Part shown: positions 1 through 9,001 of the stretch, piece after piece
How positions within the stretch are numbered: position 1 is the first letter of the stretch
Layout: each line of letters begins with the position of its first letter
Source of the DNA: Gammaproteobacteria bacterium
GTDB lineage: Bacteria; Pseudomonadota; Gammaproteobacteria; Pseudomonadales; Pseudohongiellaceae
Reading direction: 5' to 3'
Assembly (NCBI GenBank): GCA_002711845.1
Contig: PASF01000006.1
Coordinates: forward strand, 248,001-312,000
Length of the DNA: 64,000 nucleotides
Notes under the pieces: model-generated
The model's input: the letters and a program-made list of their open reading frames with translations, nothing else
What the model was told of the DNA's origin: nothing
The model's database searches: none
Position numbers and translations under genes: made by a program

Positions 1-1086
1 CACGTCATCGAACTGGCGCAGACCGTTTTCATCCAGAATCAGCGCAGCCATTCGGGCGCCCCGACCAAAGCCACCGCAACCGGTGTAGGTCGCGCGTACC
101 TGAAGCACCGCGATACCCTCATCACCCAGTTTGCACAGCGCCTCTGCCGCACGAAAGCGCACCCACCAGTTGCGGTCATCAATCAGAAAGTTGAGGGGTG
201 ACAGGCATTCCTGCAGACCGATACGACCGGCGGCTTTTGCCGCCACTGCCCGTACCTGCCAGCTCATGTCCCGCAGCCCCCTGCTGACCACATCCGCGGC
301 CGCCGGGTGCTGCAGGGCCGACAGTGCGCGCAGCGCCGCTGCCCTCAGCTCGGCATCGTCGTGACGCGCGTAACCCAGCAGGACGGGCAATACGTGATAG
401 TCACGGGCATCAACCATGGCGTCGGCAATCAGCAGTTTTTCCGTCAGTCCCAAGTGCTTTTGCTCGGCCAGGGCAATCAGGTATGCCGGCGAGCGCCTGG
501 CGATATCGCGAAACAGGGTTCGTACATCGCGCGACCTGGCGGTAACGGAGTGATCGAGTTTCTCCATTAAGACATCAAGGTCTGGCAACGCATCAATCAC
601 AAGCAGCGAGTCGGCCGCGGCGACCCTGGTTTCCGGGTCCCGGTCGTCCAGTGCCTTCAACAGCGCTGTCCGGCTTTTCACGTCGGCAAACATCTGCAGC
701 GCAGCGGCTGCCAGCTGGCGTTGCCGCGCGCTGCCATTGCGCAGATCCTTGATACACTCACGCCGGAAGCCAATGCGTTTCAGCAACTGCGTCAGCCGTT
801 CCCTTTCTTTGCCTCGCACCAGATGGAAAAGGTCGATGGCCAGTTTGCGCAATACCGGTTTGTCCCGGCGACGAAAACTCAGCAGATTATCCAGGTCGGA
901 TTGATCCGCCACACTGTCGTCGGCCATGTAACGAAACAGGATTTGCTGAATGAGTCGTCTGACCGCCTCGTTATGCTTTGCTGCCCGTTCATCCAGCGCG
1001 CGACGTATCACCAGCACCAAAAATATCAGCATAGCCGACACGGCGAGCACCCCTGTGGCCAGCCAGATCAGTTCCAGCAGGAACAT
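1..1086 (-). CDS. HEAT-repeat membrane-anchored protein (3' end outside window)
   Basis: Reading the minus strand from an ATG at 1086 gives 362 codons with no stop before the window edge, so the C-terminus is missing. The product starts with one hydrophobic segment (about residues 4-27), followed by a charged linker and then a series of about 30-residue helical repeats. Typical HEAT signatures are visible, such as RDPETRVAAADSL, WQVRAVAAKAAGRIG and NWWVRFRAAEAL. HEAT repeats are protein-binding scaffolds, and the single N-terminal membrane segment would anchor this one to the inner membrane. It lies 69 bases downstream of the TPR/YaiO-type gene and on the same strand, so it is probably the third gene of that operon. 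I infer a scaffold role in an envelope or polysaccharide export system; no catalytic motif is visible. Confidence 0.8.
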   Translation of the reverse strand, partial: MFLLELIWLATGVLAVSAMLIFLVLVIRRALDERAAKHNEAVRRLIQQILFRYMADDSVADQSDLDNLLSFRRRDKPVLRKLAIDLFHLVRGKERERLTQLLKRIGFRRECIKDLRNGSARQRQLAAAALQMFADVKSRTALLKALDDRDPETRVAAADSLLVIDALPDLDVLMEKLDHSVTARSRDVRTLFRDIARRSPAYLIALAEQKHLGLTEKLLIADAMVDARDYHVLPVLLGYARHDDAELRAAALRALSALQHPAAADVVSRGLRDMSWQVRAVAAKAAGRIGLQECLSPLNFLIDDRNWWVRFRAAEALCKLGDEGIAVLQVRATYTGCGGFGRGARMAALILDENGLRQFDDV

Positions 1087-1155
1087 TGTCTGCCTCCGGT
1101 TCCATGTGGCGATGCTGACGCGGCGTCAGGACCACAGCCCCCTATTGCGTGCAGA

Positions 1156-2574
1156 TCAGTACCGGAACGCAACACTGACTCCGGCATTCTCCCGTGAATA
1201 GGCATTGCGCCGGTCATGTCGACCGACGTTAAAGCGCAACGCAACGGCCGGCGTCACCTGCCAGAGCAGATAGGCACTGCGTGACCGGGTGTCGGTGGTA
1301 ATACGGTTTTCAGTCTCGACGCCGTCTACCAGCATGGCGCCGACTCGCACCCTGGCGCTGGCCTGCCAGTTTATGCCCAGCGTCCAGGCCACCGAGTTAT
1401 CCCCGTCCTCATCGCGCACCAGACCCAAACCAGGCGTCAGCCACAGTGCTGTGCCGGCGATATAATGCTCCAGATCAAACCCCAGTCGCGCCACTGAACC
1501 GGTCGTGTAGTCAGCATATTGCAGCGAGGGTGTCAGCAGGGTTGCGCCGAACACATCATTGCCTTCGTTGAGGCGAGCGGTCACGGCGCCGCGTAGCCGA
1601 TACCGCGCGGAGAAATCGGGGCTGCTGCTGACGGCCGCAGACAGCTGCCATGGCAACGCAGCGCGCTGATTCCCGAGCCAGCCCGCCTCAATCACGGTAT
1701 CGCGATTGTCGAAGCGGTTATTGTGCTCGGCGCGCACGTAGTAAGCACTGTCAAGATTGTGTTGACGCCGATATTCCACAAAGTGGTCGCGCCATTGGCT
1801 CAGGTCGATGTTACGAAAACGACTGCTGTCGAGACCGGCAATCCATTCGTGAACCGGACCCGGCGGACTCAGGTTGCGCTCGACCCGCAGCCGCACATCA
1901 ATATGGTCGGGGGATAGCCGCATGGCCTCGGCCAATGCGTCGTCAGCGAGCTGGTCACGACCCTGCGCGGCGCGCGCATCATGCAGACCTATCCAGGCTT
2001 CCAGATCATCACCTTCAAGGGTGACTGCTCGCTGAAAATACTCGACGGCCTGCCCGGGCCGTTGCTGATACAGCGCTATCCGGCCGGACAGATTCAGGGC
2101 CTCGACATTGTCAGGGTGACGCTGGGCCACCGCGTCGGCCAATTGCGCCGCTTCTGCAAACAGGCTCTGATAGGCGCGAATCCTGGCCATGCCGAGGCGC
2201 AATCCGATGTCGTCCGGGTTTTGCGCAAGGGCATCCTCCAGTATGCTGATGGCTTCCTCGTAGCGCGCCTGGAAGGCAATCACCATGGCCAGCAGTGTTG
2301 ATACCTCGGTTTTATCGGGCGGAATTGCATAAGCGGTGCGCAGAGTTTGTTCGGCCGCAGCAAATTCTCCCGCGTTTCGTTCTGTGATCGCCTGCTGAAT
2401 CAGTTGATCGTAGTCCTGTGCCTGCAGGCCGGCTGACATCAGGCTGATGACGGCAGCAAACAGCAGCGACAGCGCACCGCGGTAAGGGCTGGCAACGATG
2501 TGCAGGATACTCTTGCTGCTATTCATGCTTCTGCTCATGCTTCTGCTCATGCTGCTACTGGCGCGTCTTATCAT
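1156..2574 (-). CDS. TPR and YaiO-type outer-membrane beta-barrel protein
   Basis: A 472-residue exported protein. A Ser/Met/Arg-rich N-terminus with a short SMSR tandem repeat precedes a hydrophobic signal segment ending at SAGLQAQ (about residue 53). Residues 55-235 form tetratricopeptide repeats (AAEQTLRTAYAIPP, EEAISILEDALAQNPDD, GQAVEYFQRAVTLEGDD). The rest is rich in alternating aromatic/polar strands and ends in VAFRY, as expected for an outer-membrane barrel of the YaiO family. Its start ATG overlaps the stop of the upstream response regulator (ATGA), which suggests translational coupling. YaiO-type proteins with TPRs often accompany glycosyltransferases for exported polysaccharide; that role is inferred here. 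The repeated ATGs near the start leave the exact N-terminus uncertain. Confidence 0.8.
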   Translation of the reverse strand: MIRRASSSMSRSMSRSMNSSKSILHIVASPYRGALSLLFAAVISLMSAGLQAQDYDQLIQQAITERNAGEFAAAEQTLRTAYAIPPDKTEVSTLLAMVIAFQARYEEAISILEDALAQNPDDIGLRLGMARIRAYQSLFAEAAQLADAVAQRHPDNVEALNLSGRIALYQQRPGQAVEYFQRAVTLEGDDLEAWIGLHDARAAQGRDQLADDALAEAMRLSPDHIDVRLRVERNLSPPGPVHEWIAGLDSSRFRNIDLSQWRDHFVEYRRQHNLDSAYYVRAEHNNRFDNRDTVIEAGWLGNQRAALPWQLSAAVSSSPDFSARYRLRGAVTARLNEGNDVFGATLLTPSLQYADYTTGSVARLGFDLEHYIAGTALWLTPGLGLVRDEDGDNSVAWTLGINWQASARVRVGAMLVDGVETENRITTDTRSRSAYLLWQVTPAVALRFNVGRHDRRNAYSRENAGVSVAFRY

Positions 2575-2936
2575 GGTCGCAAAGCCCGTTCGATGCGAAA
2601 CAGTAATTCATCGGGCGAGAAGGGTTTGATCACATAGTCGGTAATGCCCTGTTGCAGGGCATCGATGACATCTTCCTCACGCCACTGTGATGCCAGCACC
2701 AGAATAGGAATGTCGCGGCAGCTCGGCTGCTGTTTGAGGATTTCAACAATTTCATGGGCGTTGCGCACCGGCATTTGATAGTCCAGCACAATCAGGTCTG
2801 GCGGCGACGCCAGCATCTGGGTCAGGGCCTCTTCACCGTCGGTTGAACTCTGGACGGTGTACGACTTGCGCTCCAGACGGAATCGGAGCAAATCGATCAG
2901 CAAAGGATCATCATCAGCAATATAGATTGTAGGCAT
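2571..2936 (-). CDS. Single-domain response regulator (CheY-like receiver)
   Basis: A stand-alone receiver domain of about 121 residues. The acidic pocket is in IADDDPL, the phospho-acceptor Asp in VLDYQMP, the switch residue in LVLASQ and the conserved Lys in VIKPFSP. No output domain follows, so it probably acts by protein contact on a partner in the operon or elsewhere. I chose the ATG at 2936 because it gives the normal receiver N-terminus. A GTG at 2969 would add 11 residues, but it overlaps a candidate -10 (TATACT on the minus strand near 2975). The gene overlaps the start of the TPR/YaiO gene by four bases, so this is the first gene of the operon. Confidence 0.85.
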   Translation of the reverse strand: MPTIYIADDDPLLIDLLRFRLERKSYTVQSSTDGEEALTQMLASPPDLIVLDYQMPVRNAHEIVEILKQQPSCRDIPILVLASQWREEDVIDALQQGITDYVIKPFSPDELLFRIERALRP

Positions 2937-3045
2937 AAGCTTGAATCTGGGCTTTTTGGCAATCGGCACTAGAGTATAACGATCATGGCCTGTCGATGAT
3001 ACTACCCGGGTCTGCTAGACTGAGTCACGTTGATGCCGTCACTCC

Positions 3046-4284
3046 ATGCGGGAACCCTCTCTCTTGAGCATAGCAGCCGATAACCAGCCTGACCCCGCGG
3101 CCACACCTGCGCCGCTGGCGCGCCCACCCATCGCCCTGCTCAGCGCCCTGGGCATTCTGTGCACACTGGTCACCGTGGTGTTTGCGCGTCTGGCTTATGG
3201 CCTGGTGTTACCCGCCATGCGCCAAGATCTGGGGCTGAGTTACGCGCAGGCCGCCAATCTGGGCACTGTCACCGCCATGGGATACCTGTCCTTGCTGCTG
3301 TATGCCGGGGTGTTTGCCGGCCGCTTCGGCGGCAAGCTCGCCATCATCATCGGCCTGGGGCTGGCAGCCACCGGCTTTTTACTGCTCAGCCAGGCGTCAG
3401 GCTACGGCTGGTTGCTGCTGGCCATGGTGCTGCTGGGGTTCGGCACCGCGTTTACCTTCACGCCACTGATTTCACTGCTCGGCACCTGGTATCCGGACCG
3501 GCGCGGCACGGTCATCGGATTTGCCAACAGTGGTGTCGGGCTCGGCATCCTGATCAGCGGCGCGCTGGTCCCGGCACTGACCAATGCCGCGGGTGCCAGC
3601 GCCTGGCGACTGGTCTGGGGCATCTTCTTTATCAGTGCCGTGGTGACCTTGCTGCTGATCACGGTGCTGTTACGGGAACCCCCACGACACAGTGAAAACG
3701 TGAGCGTCCGGCGCGGCCTGGCCAGCGTATACCGTAATCGTCATGTCATGGTGATTGGCGCGGTTTACGGTATTGTCGGTGCCACCTACATTGTGCAGAC
3801 GCTGTTTATGTACAGCTTTGCCCTGGCGTCAGGTGTGCATGCACTGACAGCAGGCCGGCTGGTGGCCGTCATGGGTCTGCTGTCGGTATTCGCCGGACCC
3901 GCATGGGGCTGGGCTGCCGACCGCATCGGACATGCCAATGCGCTGCTGGTCTGCATGCTGCTGTCATGTATCGCCACCGTGCTGCCGGTATTGCACGCCG
4001 GAACGACCATGTTCATGTTGCACTATGTGCTGATGGGCGCCTCGGTCAGTGGTCTGTTTACGTCCATACTGGCGGCCTCAACCAGTACCGTAAAACCGCA
4101 GCATGCGGCCATGGCGGTGAGTTTCGTGACGGTGTTTTTTGCGCTGGGCCAGTTACTGGGACCGGCAGCCGCCGGCCTGTTGATTGACTGGCAGCAGGAC
4201 TTCCGGCTGACCTTCAGTTTGAGCAGTGTGTTGCTGATTATTGGCGCGGTTCTGGGCCGATACAGCCGGAAATTTGTCACCTGA
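3046..4284 (+). CDS. MFS transporter, YbfB/YjiJ-like
   Basis: A 412-residue integral membrane protein with about 12 hydrophobic segments after a 30-residue Pro/Ala-rich cytoplasmic tail. The first helix carries FARLAYGLVLPAMRQDLGL and the loop between helices 2 and 3 has the MFS-type AGRFGGKLA; the conserved WYPDRRGTVIG sequence follows. These fit the YbfB/YjiJ branch of the major facilitator superfamily, whose substrates are mostly unknown. The gene stands alone and is divergent from the response-regulator operon. The ATG at 3046 has only a weak ribosome-binding site, so a later start is possible. Confidence 0.85.
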   Translation: MREPSLLSIAADNQPDPAATPAPLARPPIALLSALGILCTLVTVVFARLAYGLVLPAMRQDLGLSYAQAANLGTVTAMGYLSLLLYAGVFAGRFGGKLAIIIGLGLAATGFLLLSQASGYGWLLLAMVLLGFGTAFTFTPLISLLGTWYPDRRGTVIGFANSGVGLGILISGALVPALTNAAGASAWRLVWGIFFISAVVTLLLITVLLREPPRHSENVSVRRGLASVYRNRHVMVIGAVYGIVGATYIVQTLFMYSFALASGVHALTAGRLVAVMGLLSVFAGPAWGWAADRIGHANALLVCMLLSCIATVLPVLHAGTTMFMLHYVLMGASVSGLFTSILAASTSTVKPQHAAMAVSFVTVFFALGQLLGPAAAGLLIDWQQDFRLTFSLSSVLLIIGAVLGRYSRKFVT

Positions 4285-4374
4285 CGGTTTCAATTCAAAT
4301 TTGTGCTGGCAGTTTTCTCAATAAGTTTCAGCGTGATAAGATGCCATAGAAAACATGGATATTGTGAGGTTGTA

Positions 4375-5151
4375 TTGCAAAGCATCAAGTTACACAACGC
4401 CGACACGCATGACCTTGGCTGCGGCGGTTGTCGGGACAATGATCATCATACGTTCGATCTCAGTTTCGCCTTTCAGCCTATCGTCCGTGCCAGTACGCGC
4501 AAAATAGTCTCCTATGAGGCGCTGGCGCGGGGCCCGGAGGGGCAGGGTTTTGCTTTCGTGCAAAAGCAGATCAACAGCGACAACCTCTACAATTTTGATC
4601 AGACCTGCCGCGTCAGAGCCATAGAACTGGCCACCAGACTGGGCCTCAAGGTCGCGCTGAATATCAATTTTACCCCCAACGCGGTATATCGACCGGAACT
4701 GTGCATTCGCACCACGCTGGCCGCGGCGAAGGAATTCGGCTTTCCGGTGGAAAAAATACATTTCGAAGTGACCGAAAGCGAGGAAGTGCGCGAGAAAACT
4801 CACCTGGTCAGTATTATCGAGACTTACAAGAAACTCGGTTTTACCACCGTGATAGATGACTTTGGCGCCGGCTACTCCGGTCTGAACCTACTCGCGGAAT
4901 TCCAGCCTGACTACATCAAGATCGACCGTATCCTGATTGATCAGGTGGACATGAAACCGGCACGCCAGGCCATCATTCAGGGCGTCATTCTGACCTGCCG
5001 CAAACTCAATATCGACATACTGGCCGAGGGCGTGGAACGCGAAGAAGAGTACCGGTGGCTGGCCAGTCAAGGTGTGGATCTGTTTCAGGGTTACTACTTT
5101 GCCTACCCGGGTTTCGAGAAACTCCCTGAGGTGCCTGACGAATTGTTTTAG
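4375..5151 (+). CDS. EAL-domain cyclic-di-GMP phosphodiesterase
   Basis: A stand-alone EAL domain that would hydrolyse c-di-GMP to pGpG. The catalytic and metal-binding motifs all look intact: EALARG, NINFTP, EVTESE, IDDFGAGYS, DYIKID, AEGVE and QGYYFA. No GGDEF, PAS or membrane segment is present. The N-terminal tail contains a CGGC motif and a DNDHH stretch that could bind a metal or sense redox (speculative). I placed the start at TTG 4375 because a GAGG sequence lies five bases upstream; a GTG at 4303 would add 24 residues with no clear ribosome-binding site. The gene ends just before a strong terminator. Confidence 0.88.
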   Translation: MQSIKLHNADTHDLGCGGCRDNDHHTFDLSFAFQPIVRASTRKIVSYEALARGPEGQGFAFVQKQINSDNLYNFDQTCRVRAIELATRLGLKVALNINFTPNAVYRPELCIRTTLAAAKEFGFPVEKIHFEVTESEEVREKTHLVSIIETYKKLGFTTVIDDFGAGYSGLNLLAEFQPDYIKIDRILIDQVDMKPARQAIIQGVILTCRKLNIDILAEGVEREEEYRWLASQGVDLFQGYYFAYPGFEKLPEVPDELF

Positions 5152-5173
5152 CCCGACATTGCATCGAATGAAA

Positions 5174-5222
5174 GCAGGAGGGGGACAGGTTGCCGGCAAC
5201 CGGTCCCCCTCCTGCTTTTTTT
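5174..5222. terminator. Long hairpin terminator between EAL gene and receptor 1
   Basis: A 13-bp GC-rich stem (GCAGGAGGGGGAC with GTCCCCCTCCTGC) encloses a second perfect palindrome, GGTTGCCGGCAACC. It is followed on the plus strand by seven Ts. It terminates the EAL gene; the minus-strand side has only three Ts, so it is weaker for receptor 1. Confidence 0.85.
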
Positions 5223-5242
5223 GAAGCGTGTGCTTCACGCAA

Positions 5243-8200
5243 TCAGAACTGCATCAACACCCGCGCATACAGGCGGCGACCACGGCCATCAAACTGATAG
5301 GCATCGTAATTCAGCGCACCGCTGTAATGGAACGGAAGATCCGCGTTAAAGGCATCGTGTGCACCCACCGTCAGCAAGGTGGTACCCAGGTTCGGGTTGG
5401 CCCACTCATGCATGTAGTTGTACTGCAGGTCGACACTGTGATAGCTGTCAATCTCGCGATTGACGATTGAACGCACATAGTCATTGCCGTTGTCAAAGGT
5501 ATCCTGGTAAGCCAGGTTGTCGTAGGAGCCGACAAAACGATTGATCACGGTAAACGTGTGCTTCAGGCTCGGCGTGGTCCAACTGAGCGTCAGGTTGCCC
5601 TTTTTATCGGGCAACGAACGTACCAGTAGACCATCACCGGTGGTGCCGGCCGCATCAAAGATACCCGTTTCGCGCAGCCCCAGTTCCAGCCCAGGCACAT
5701 TGCTAAGCTTGTACTGATTGACGTAGGTGAAGTCCGACGCAATCCGGATACGGCCAAGATCGGTATCCCAGGAATAGGATGCCTTCAGATCAACACCATC
5801 CGCTGTTACCTCACCGGCGTTGATAGCGGCCGAGCTGATCGTGACCAGCGCGCCCGTCGTGCTGCCCGCCGACCGCACCACACCATCCACCACATACGTG
5901 CGTGGATCGACGACACAGTCGAGTCGCGACAACGGAATCACCTGGCCGCCGGCTGTCTTGGAGTTTTCCGGATCATCACCCCATTGCGCCGACAGGGCCT
6001 GCGGGTCGCAGGACTGGTAAGGATCAAGGCCAGCGTAAGCAGGTGACGGACTGCTGGAAATGGTCCCGTTAAAAACATAGTTGTCCGGGTTTGCTGCCGC
6101 CAGTTCAAACGCAGCAATCTCCGGACCGATGGCAGAAATACCCGGCTGCGGCATGACGCGATCTTCCACTTCGAAACGCCAGAAATCAGCGTTAATACTC
6201 AGCCCCTGCAGTCGCCCCTGCGGTGTCCAGATAAAACCAGCGCTATACGTATTGGCATATTCGTTACCAATATTTGGCGCCGGGGAGCCCACTGTGTAAC
6301 TACTTTCCGGTTCAGCGTTCTCATTGGTCGGCGGCACCATGCCCGCCCGCACCGCCTGCGCGCTGATCGGGTCACGGAAGGTGGTGGAACTGGATTCCAG
6401 ACCCTCCAGCTGCACGCCGATATTGGGGGCACGGAAGGATTGCGAGAATGAACCCCGGAACAGCCAGGCATCCGTCGGCCGCCAGCTCAAGGCCACCTTG
6501 GGCGTCAGTTCACCGCCGATCTGCCCGCCGTAATCCTCATAACGCAGCGCGATCTGCGATTCAATTCGATCCAGAAACGGCAGAGACAGCTCCATGAACG
6601 CCGCGCGGGTACTGCGAGTGTGATCATAGTTAAAGATACACTCGGAACATTCAAAATTGTTCGACACATAGCGGAAATCATTGGGCACACCGTCAGCACC
6701 GAAACCGGCAATGGCATTGAGGCCGGGCTGATTCATGATCGGCGCAATCGACTTGGCATTCTGTTCGCGGTGCTGAACACCCACGGCAAACTGCGAAATG
6801 CCGCCGGCCATTTCGAACATTTCGCCGGCCAGTACCGCGTCAAACACGCCCAGTTTGTTGCGTTTGTCCGAGCGACGGATGGTCGGCATCATCCAGTCCA
6901 CCAGCTCCTGGGAGTTGGCCTGGCTGGGATCCGACTGTCGGGTCAGAAACGGATTGTAGAACTGACAACCATCCTTACCCTGGTTGTTACTGGTCAGGGC
7001 ATATGACAGCGATTCGTAGGTATTAAACACAAACCCCGGAAAGAACAGTTGAGTCATACTGGAACCGACAAAGTCCCAGGCCGTCGGTATGAACGGTGAG
7101 ATATGACCACGGGCGCTGATGAAGTCAAAATCCGGCACGCCATTGGGGGTACAGTTGGGCCCCCCCAGACCATTGGCCGCCAGGTGTGCGCGGTCACGCT
7201 GGAAGGTCTTATACTCCAGTTCAAAACTGGTACCACTCCAGGAGTAACTGACATCATAATTGAATCGGCGGTTATCCATGGCGATAAACTCACCTTTGAA
7301 ACCGGCCTGGACGCCAAGTGCCTCGGTACGGCTGACCTGATTGCCGCCTCCCATGCGCGGCGAGCTGCCAATGTTCATATTGGCATAGCTGGGCGCATTC
7401 AGGCCGCCGTTTCTGATATCGGTTGGCGCATTGGTAATGTCCGCAGCAGTGGGACGTGCCAGGCCAATAGCGGGTGCAAAGTATCCCAGCTCCATGGGCT
7501 GGCCGATGGAATAGCCACCCCAGGCCGGATTGCCCCGATGCGCGCCCGGCTGGGCCAGGAACATCGTCGGGCCCCGGCTGGTATAGGCACCGGAGTCGGA
7601 GCGTTCGATATCGCTGTTGGAATACTGGGCAAAAGAATAAAATTCGACGGTATCGCTGAACGCATGGTCAAAGGCGCCCGCCAAACTGTCACGCTCCATC
7701 CCCACATTCAACAGACTCCACTGGAAGGTATCCTGACGGCAGCTTGAGCTGGGCTCCCCTCTGTCAGCTGTGCGGGTGCCGACAAAATAAGGCGCACCGT
7801 CAGCAGCGGTGAGGCTGAAGCACAATGGATCGGTGTAACGGGGCTGACTGTTTCCACCTTCAGCGATCGCCTGGGCCCGCACGTCTTCATTTAAATACGC
7901 CGGATTCACATTGGAACCGAACGCCGCATTAACCAGGGGCGTGCCAAAACCGCCAACCGTGCCGGTGAATTCGGATTTTTCATCAAAATAACGGGCGGCA
8001 GTAATAGGCACCGGATCGCGGCGGAACATTTCGCCGGAAATCACAAAATGAGTGGAACCCGAGTCATTGGACCAGCCCCAGATGGCACTGAGGGTGCGAT
8101 CCTGATTACCCAGATCTTTTTCGATGGCCTGCACGTCGCCATACAGTTCCAGGCCTTCAAACTGGGTGCGCATAATGACGTTGACCACACCGGCCACCGC

Positions 8201-8710
8201 ATCCGACCCGTACAGCGCCGAGCCGCCGTCAGTCAGCACTTCCAGCCGCTCGACCATGACCAGCGGGATGGTATTGATATCGACAAATTCGCCACCCGTA
8301 GGCGTGGTGGTGGCAGCTGGCGCCACGCGCTTGCCATTGACCAGCGTCAGCGTGGAGTTTTCCCCCAGGTTGCGCAGGTTGACGTTGGCCATGCCGGAGA
8401 CGTTGCCCATCGCGGCATTACCACCGTCAGCGCCTTCATTACTGATGGAGCCTGAGTTGACTTCAAGGTTTTTGATGACGTCCCAGATCTGGGCGGCACC
8501 CTGCGCCTCAATGGACGCCCGGTCTACCACCTGCACAGGTGAGGGCGCATCCAGCGGGCTGCCGCGCAGATAGGAACCGGTGACAATAACTTCTTCGACT
8601 TCTGCTTCTTGATTGTCCTGCGCGTGAACCAGAACAGGCAGGCAGGCTGCACTCGACATGACTCCAGTCAAAACCAGAGCTTTTCTTCGGAAACCAGGCC
8701 ATTTGGACAT
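5243..8710 (-). CDS. TonB-dependent outer-membrane receptor 1 (of three in tandem)
   Basis: A 1155-residue receptor for active import across the outer membrane. A signal peptide (MSKWPGFRRKALVLTG to about HAQ, residue 32) precedes a TonB-box-like EEVIVTGS and a plug domain of about 130 residues containing APSPVQVVDR, LRNLGENSTLTLVNGKR and the conserved GGSALYGSDAVAGVVNVI. The remainder is a large 22-strand-type barrel ending in RLYARVLMQF with the C-terminal aromatic residue. An external-loop sequence CSECIFNY (about residue 688) is conserved in all three paralogues. The start has a strong GGGGGA ribosome-binding site. The substrate is unknown; no SusD, TonB or siderophore gene lies nearby. 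At about 1155 residues it is longer than classical siderophore receptors (about 700-800). Confidence 0.95.
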   Translation of the reverse strand: MSKWPGFRRKALVLTGVMSSAACLPVLVHAQDNQEAEVEEVIVTGSYLRGSPLDAPSPVQVVDRASIEAQGAAQIWDVIKNLEVNSGSISNEGADGGNAAMGNVSGMANVNLRNLGENSTLTLVNGKRVAPAATTTPTGGEFVDINTIPLVMVERLEVLTDGGSALYGSDAVAGVVNVIMRTQFEGLELYGDVQAIEKDLGNQDRTLSAIWGWSNDSGSTHFVISGEMFRRDPVPITAARYFDEKSEFTGTVGGFGTPLVNAAFGSNVNPAYLNEDVRAQAIAEGGNSQPRYTDPLCFSLTAADGAPYFVGTRTADRGEPSSSCRQDTFQWSLLNVGMERDSLAGAFDHAFSDTVEFYSFAQYSNSDIERSDSGAYTSRGPTMFLAQPGAHRGNPAWGGYSIGQPMELGYFAPAIGLARPTAADITNAPTDIRNGGLNAPSYANMNIGSSPRMGGGNQVSRTEALGVQAGFKGEFIAMDNRRFNYDVSYSWSGTSFELEYKTFQRDRAHLAANGLGGPNCTPNGVPDFDFISARGHISPFIPTAWDFVGSSMTQLFFPGFVFNTYESLSYALTSNNQGKDGCQFYNPFLTRQSDPSQANSQELVDWMMPTIRRSDKRNKLGVFDAVLAGEMFEMAGGISQFAVGVQHREQNAKSIAPIMNQPGLNAIAGFGADGVPNDFRYVSNNFECSECIFNYDHTRSTRAAFMELSLPFLDRIESQIALRYEDYGGQIGGELTPKVALSWRPTDAWLFRGSFSQSFRAPNIGVQLEGLESSSTTFRDPISAQAVRAGMVPPTNENAEPESSYTVGSPAPNIGNEYANTYSAGFIWTPQGRLQGLSINADFWRFEVEDRVMPQPGISAIGPEIAAFELAAANPDNYVFNGTISSSPSPAYAGLDPYQSCDPQALSAQWGDDPENSKTAGGQVIPLSRLDCVVDPRTYVVDGVVRSAGSTTGALVTISSAAINAGEVTADGVDLKASYSWDTDLGRIRIASDFTYVNQYKLSNVPGLELGLRETGIFDAAGTTGDGLLVRSLPDKKGNLTLSWTTPSLKHTFTVINRFVGSYDNLAYQDTFDNGNDYVRSIVNREIDSYHSVDLQYNYMHEWANPNLGTTLLTVGAHDAFNADLPFHYSGALNYDAYQFDGRGRRLYARVLMQF

Positions 8711-8769
8711 GGGTATTCCCCCTGTGATTATTATTTTAGGAACGTACTGCTCTACTCGTCATTAGCTAA

Positions 8770-8882
8770 AGCAACTCGCTACTACTCCGGCGGGCTTTCC
8801 TTGGGTTGCCGGTACATCAGGGAATCAGCAAAAACTGTATCTAATTGCAACGGGCAATGCAATCAAATTTGAACAGGCTCAC
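8770..8882 (-). promoter_or_regulatory. Conserved upstream region of receptor 1
   Basis: The block at 8818-8882 is nearly the same as one at 12609-12674 upstream of receptor 2, and a shorter match (8770-8791) lies between it and the gene. Read on the minus strand, both copies contain TTGCATTGCCCGTT, about ten further bases and then GATACAGT. That could be a weak -35/-10 pair (TTGCAT, 17 bases, TACAGT). This would leave a leader of roughly 120 bases. Conservation is seen directly; promoter function is inferred. Confidence 0.55.
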
Positions 8883-8956
8883 AATTCGGCAATCTTCACT
8901 CCTCATAAACCAAAAGTATAAGCATTATCACCATAGGTAATGTCTTTGCCACAGAC

Positions 8957-8986
8957 AAAAAAAAGCCCCGCAAGCGGGGCCCTTTT
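8957..8986. terminator. Terminator downstream of receptor 2
   Basis: The hairpin GCCCCGCAAGCGGGGC (8965-8980) is flanked by eight As on the left and six Ts on the right. On the minus strand it is a textbook terminator with an 8-T tract for receptor 2. It lies 16 bases past that gene's stop codon and could work in both directions. Confidence 0.92.
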
Positions 8987-9001
8987 TTATCTGTCGTGCT
9001 A

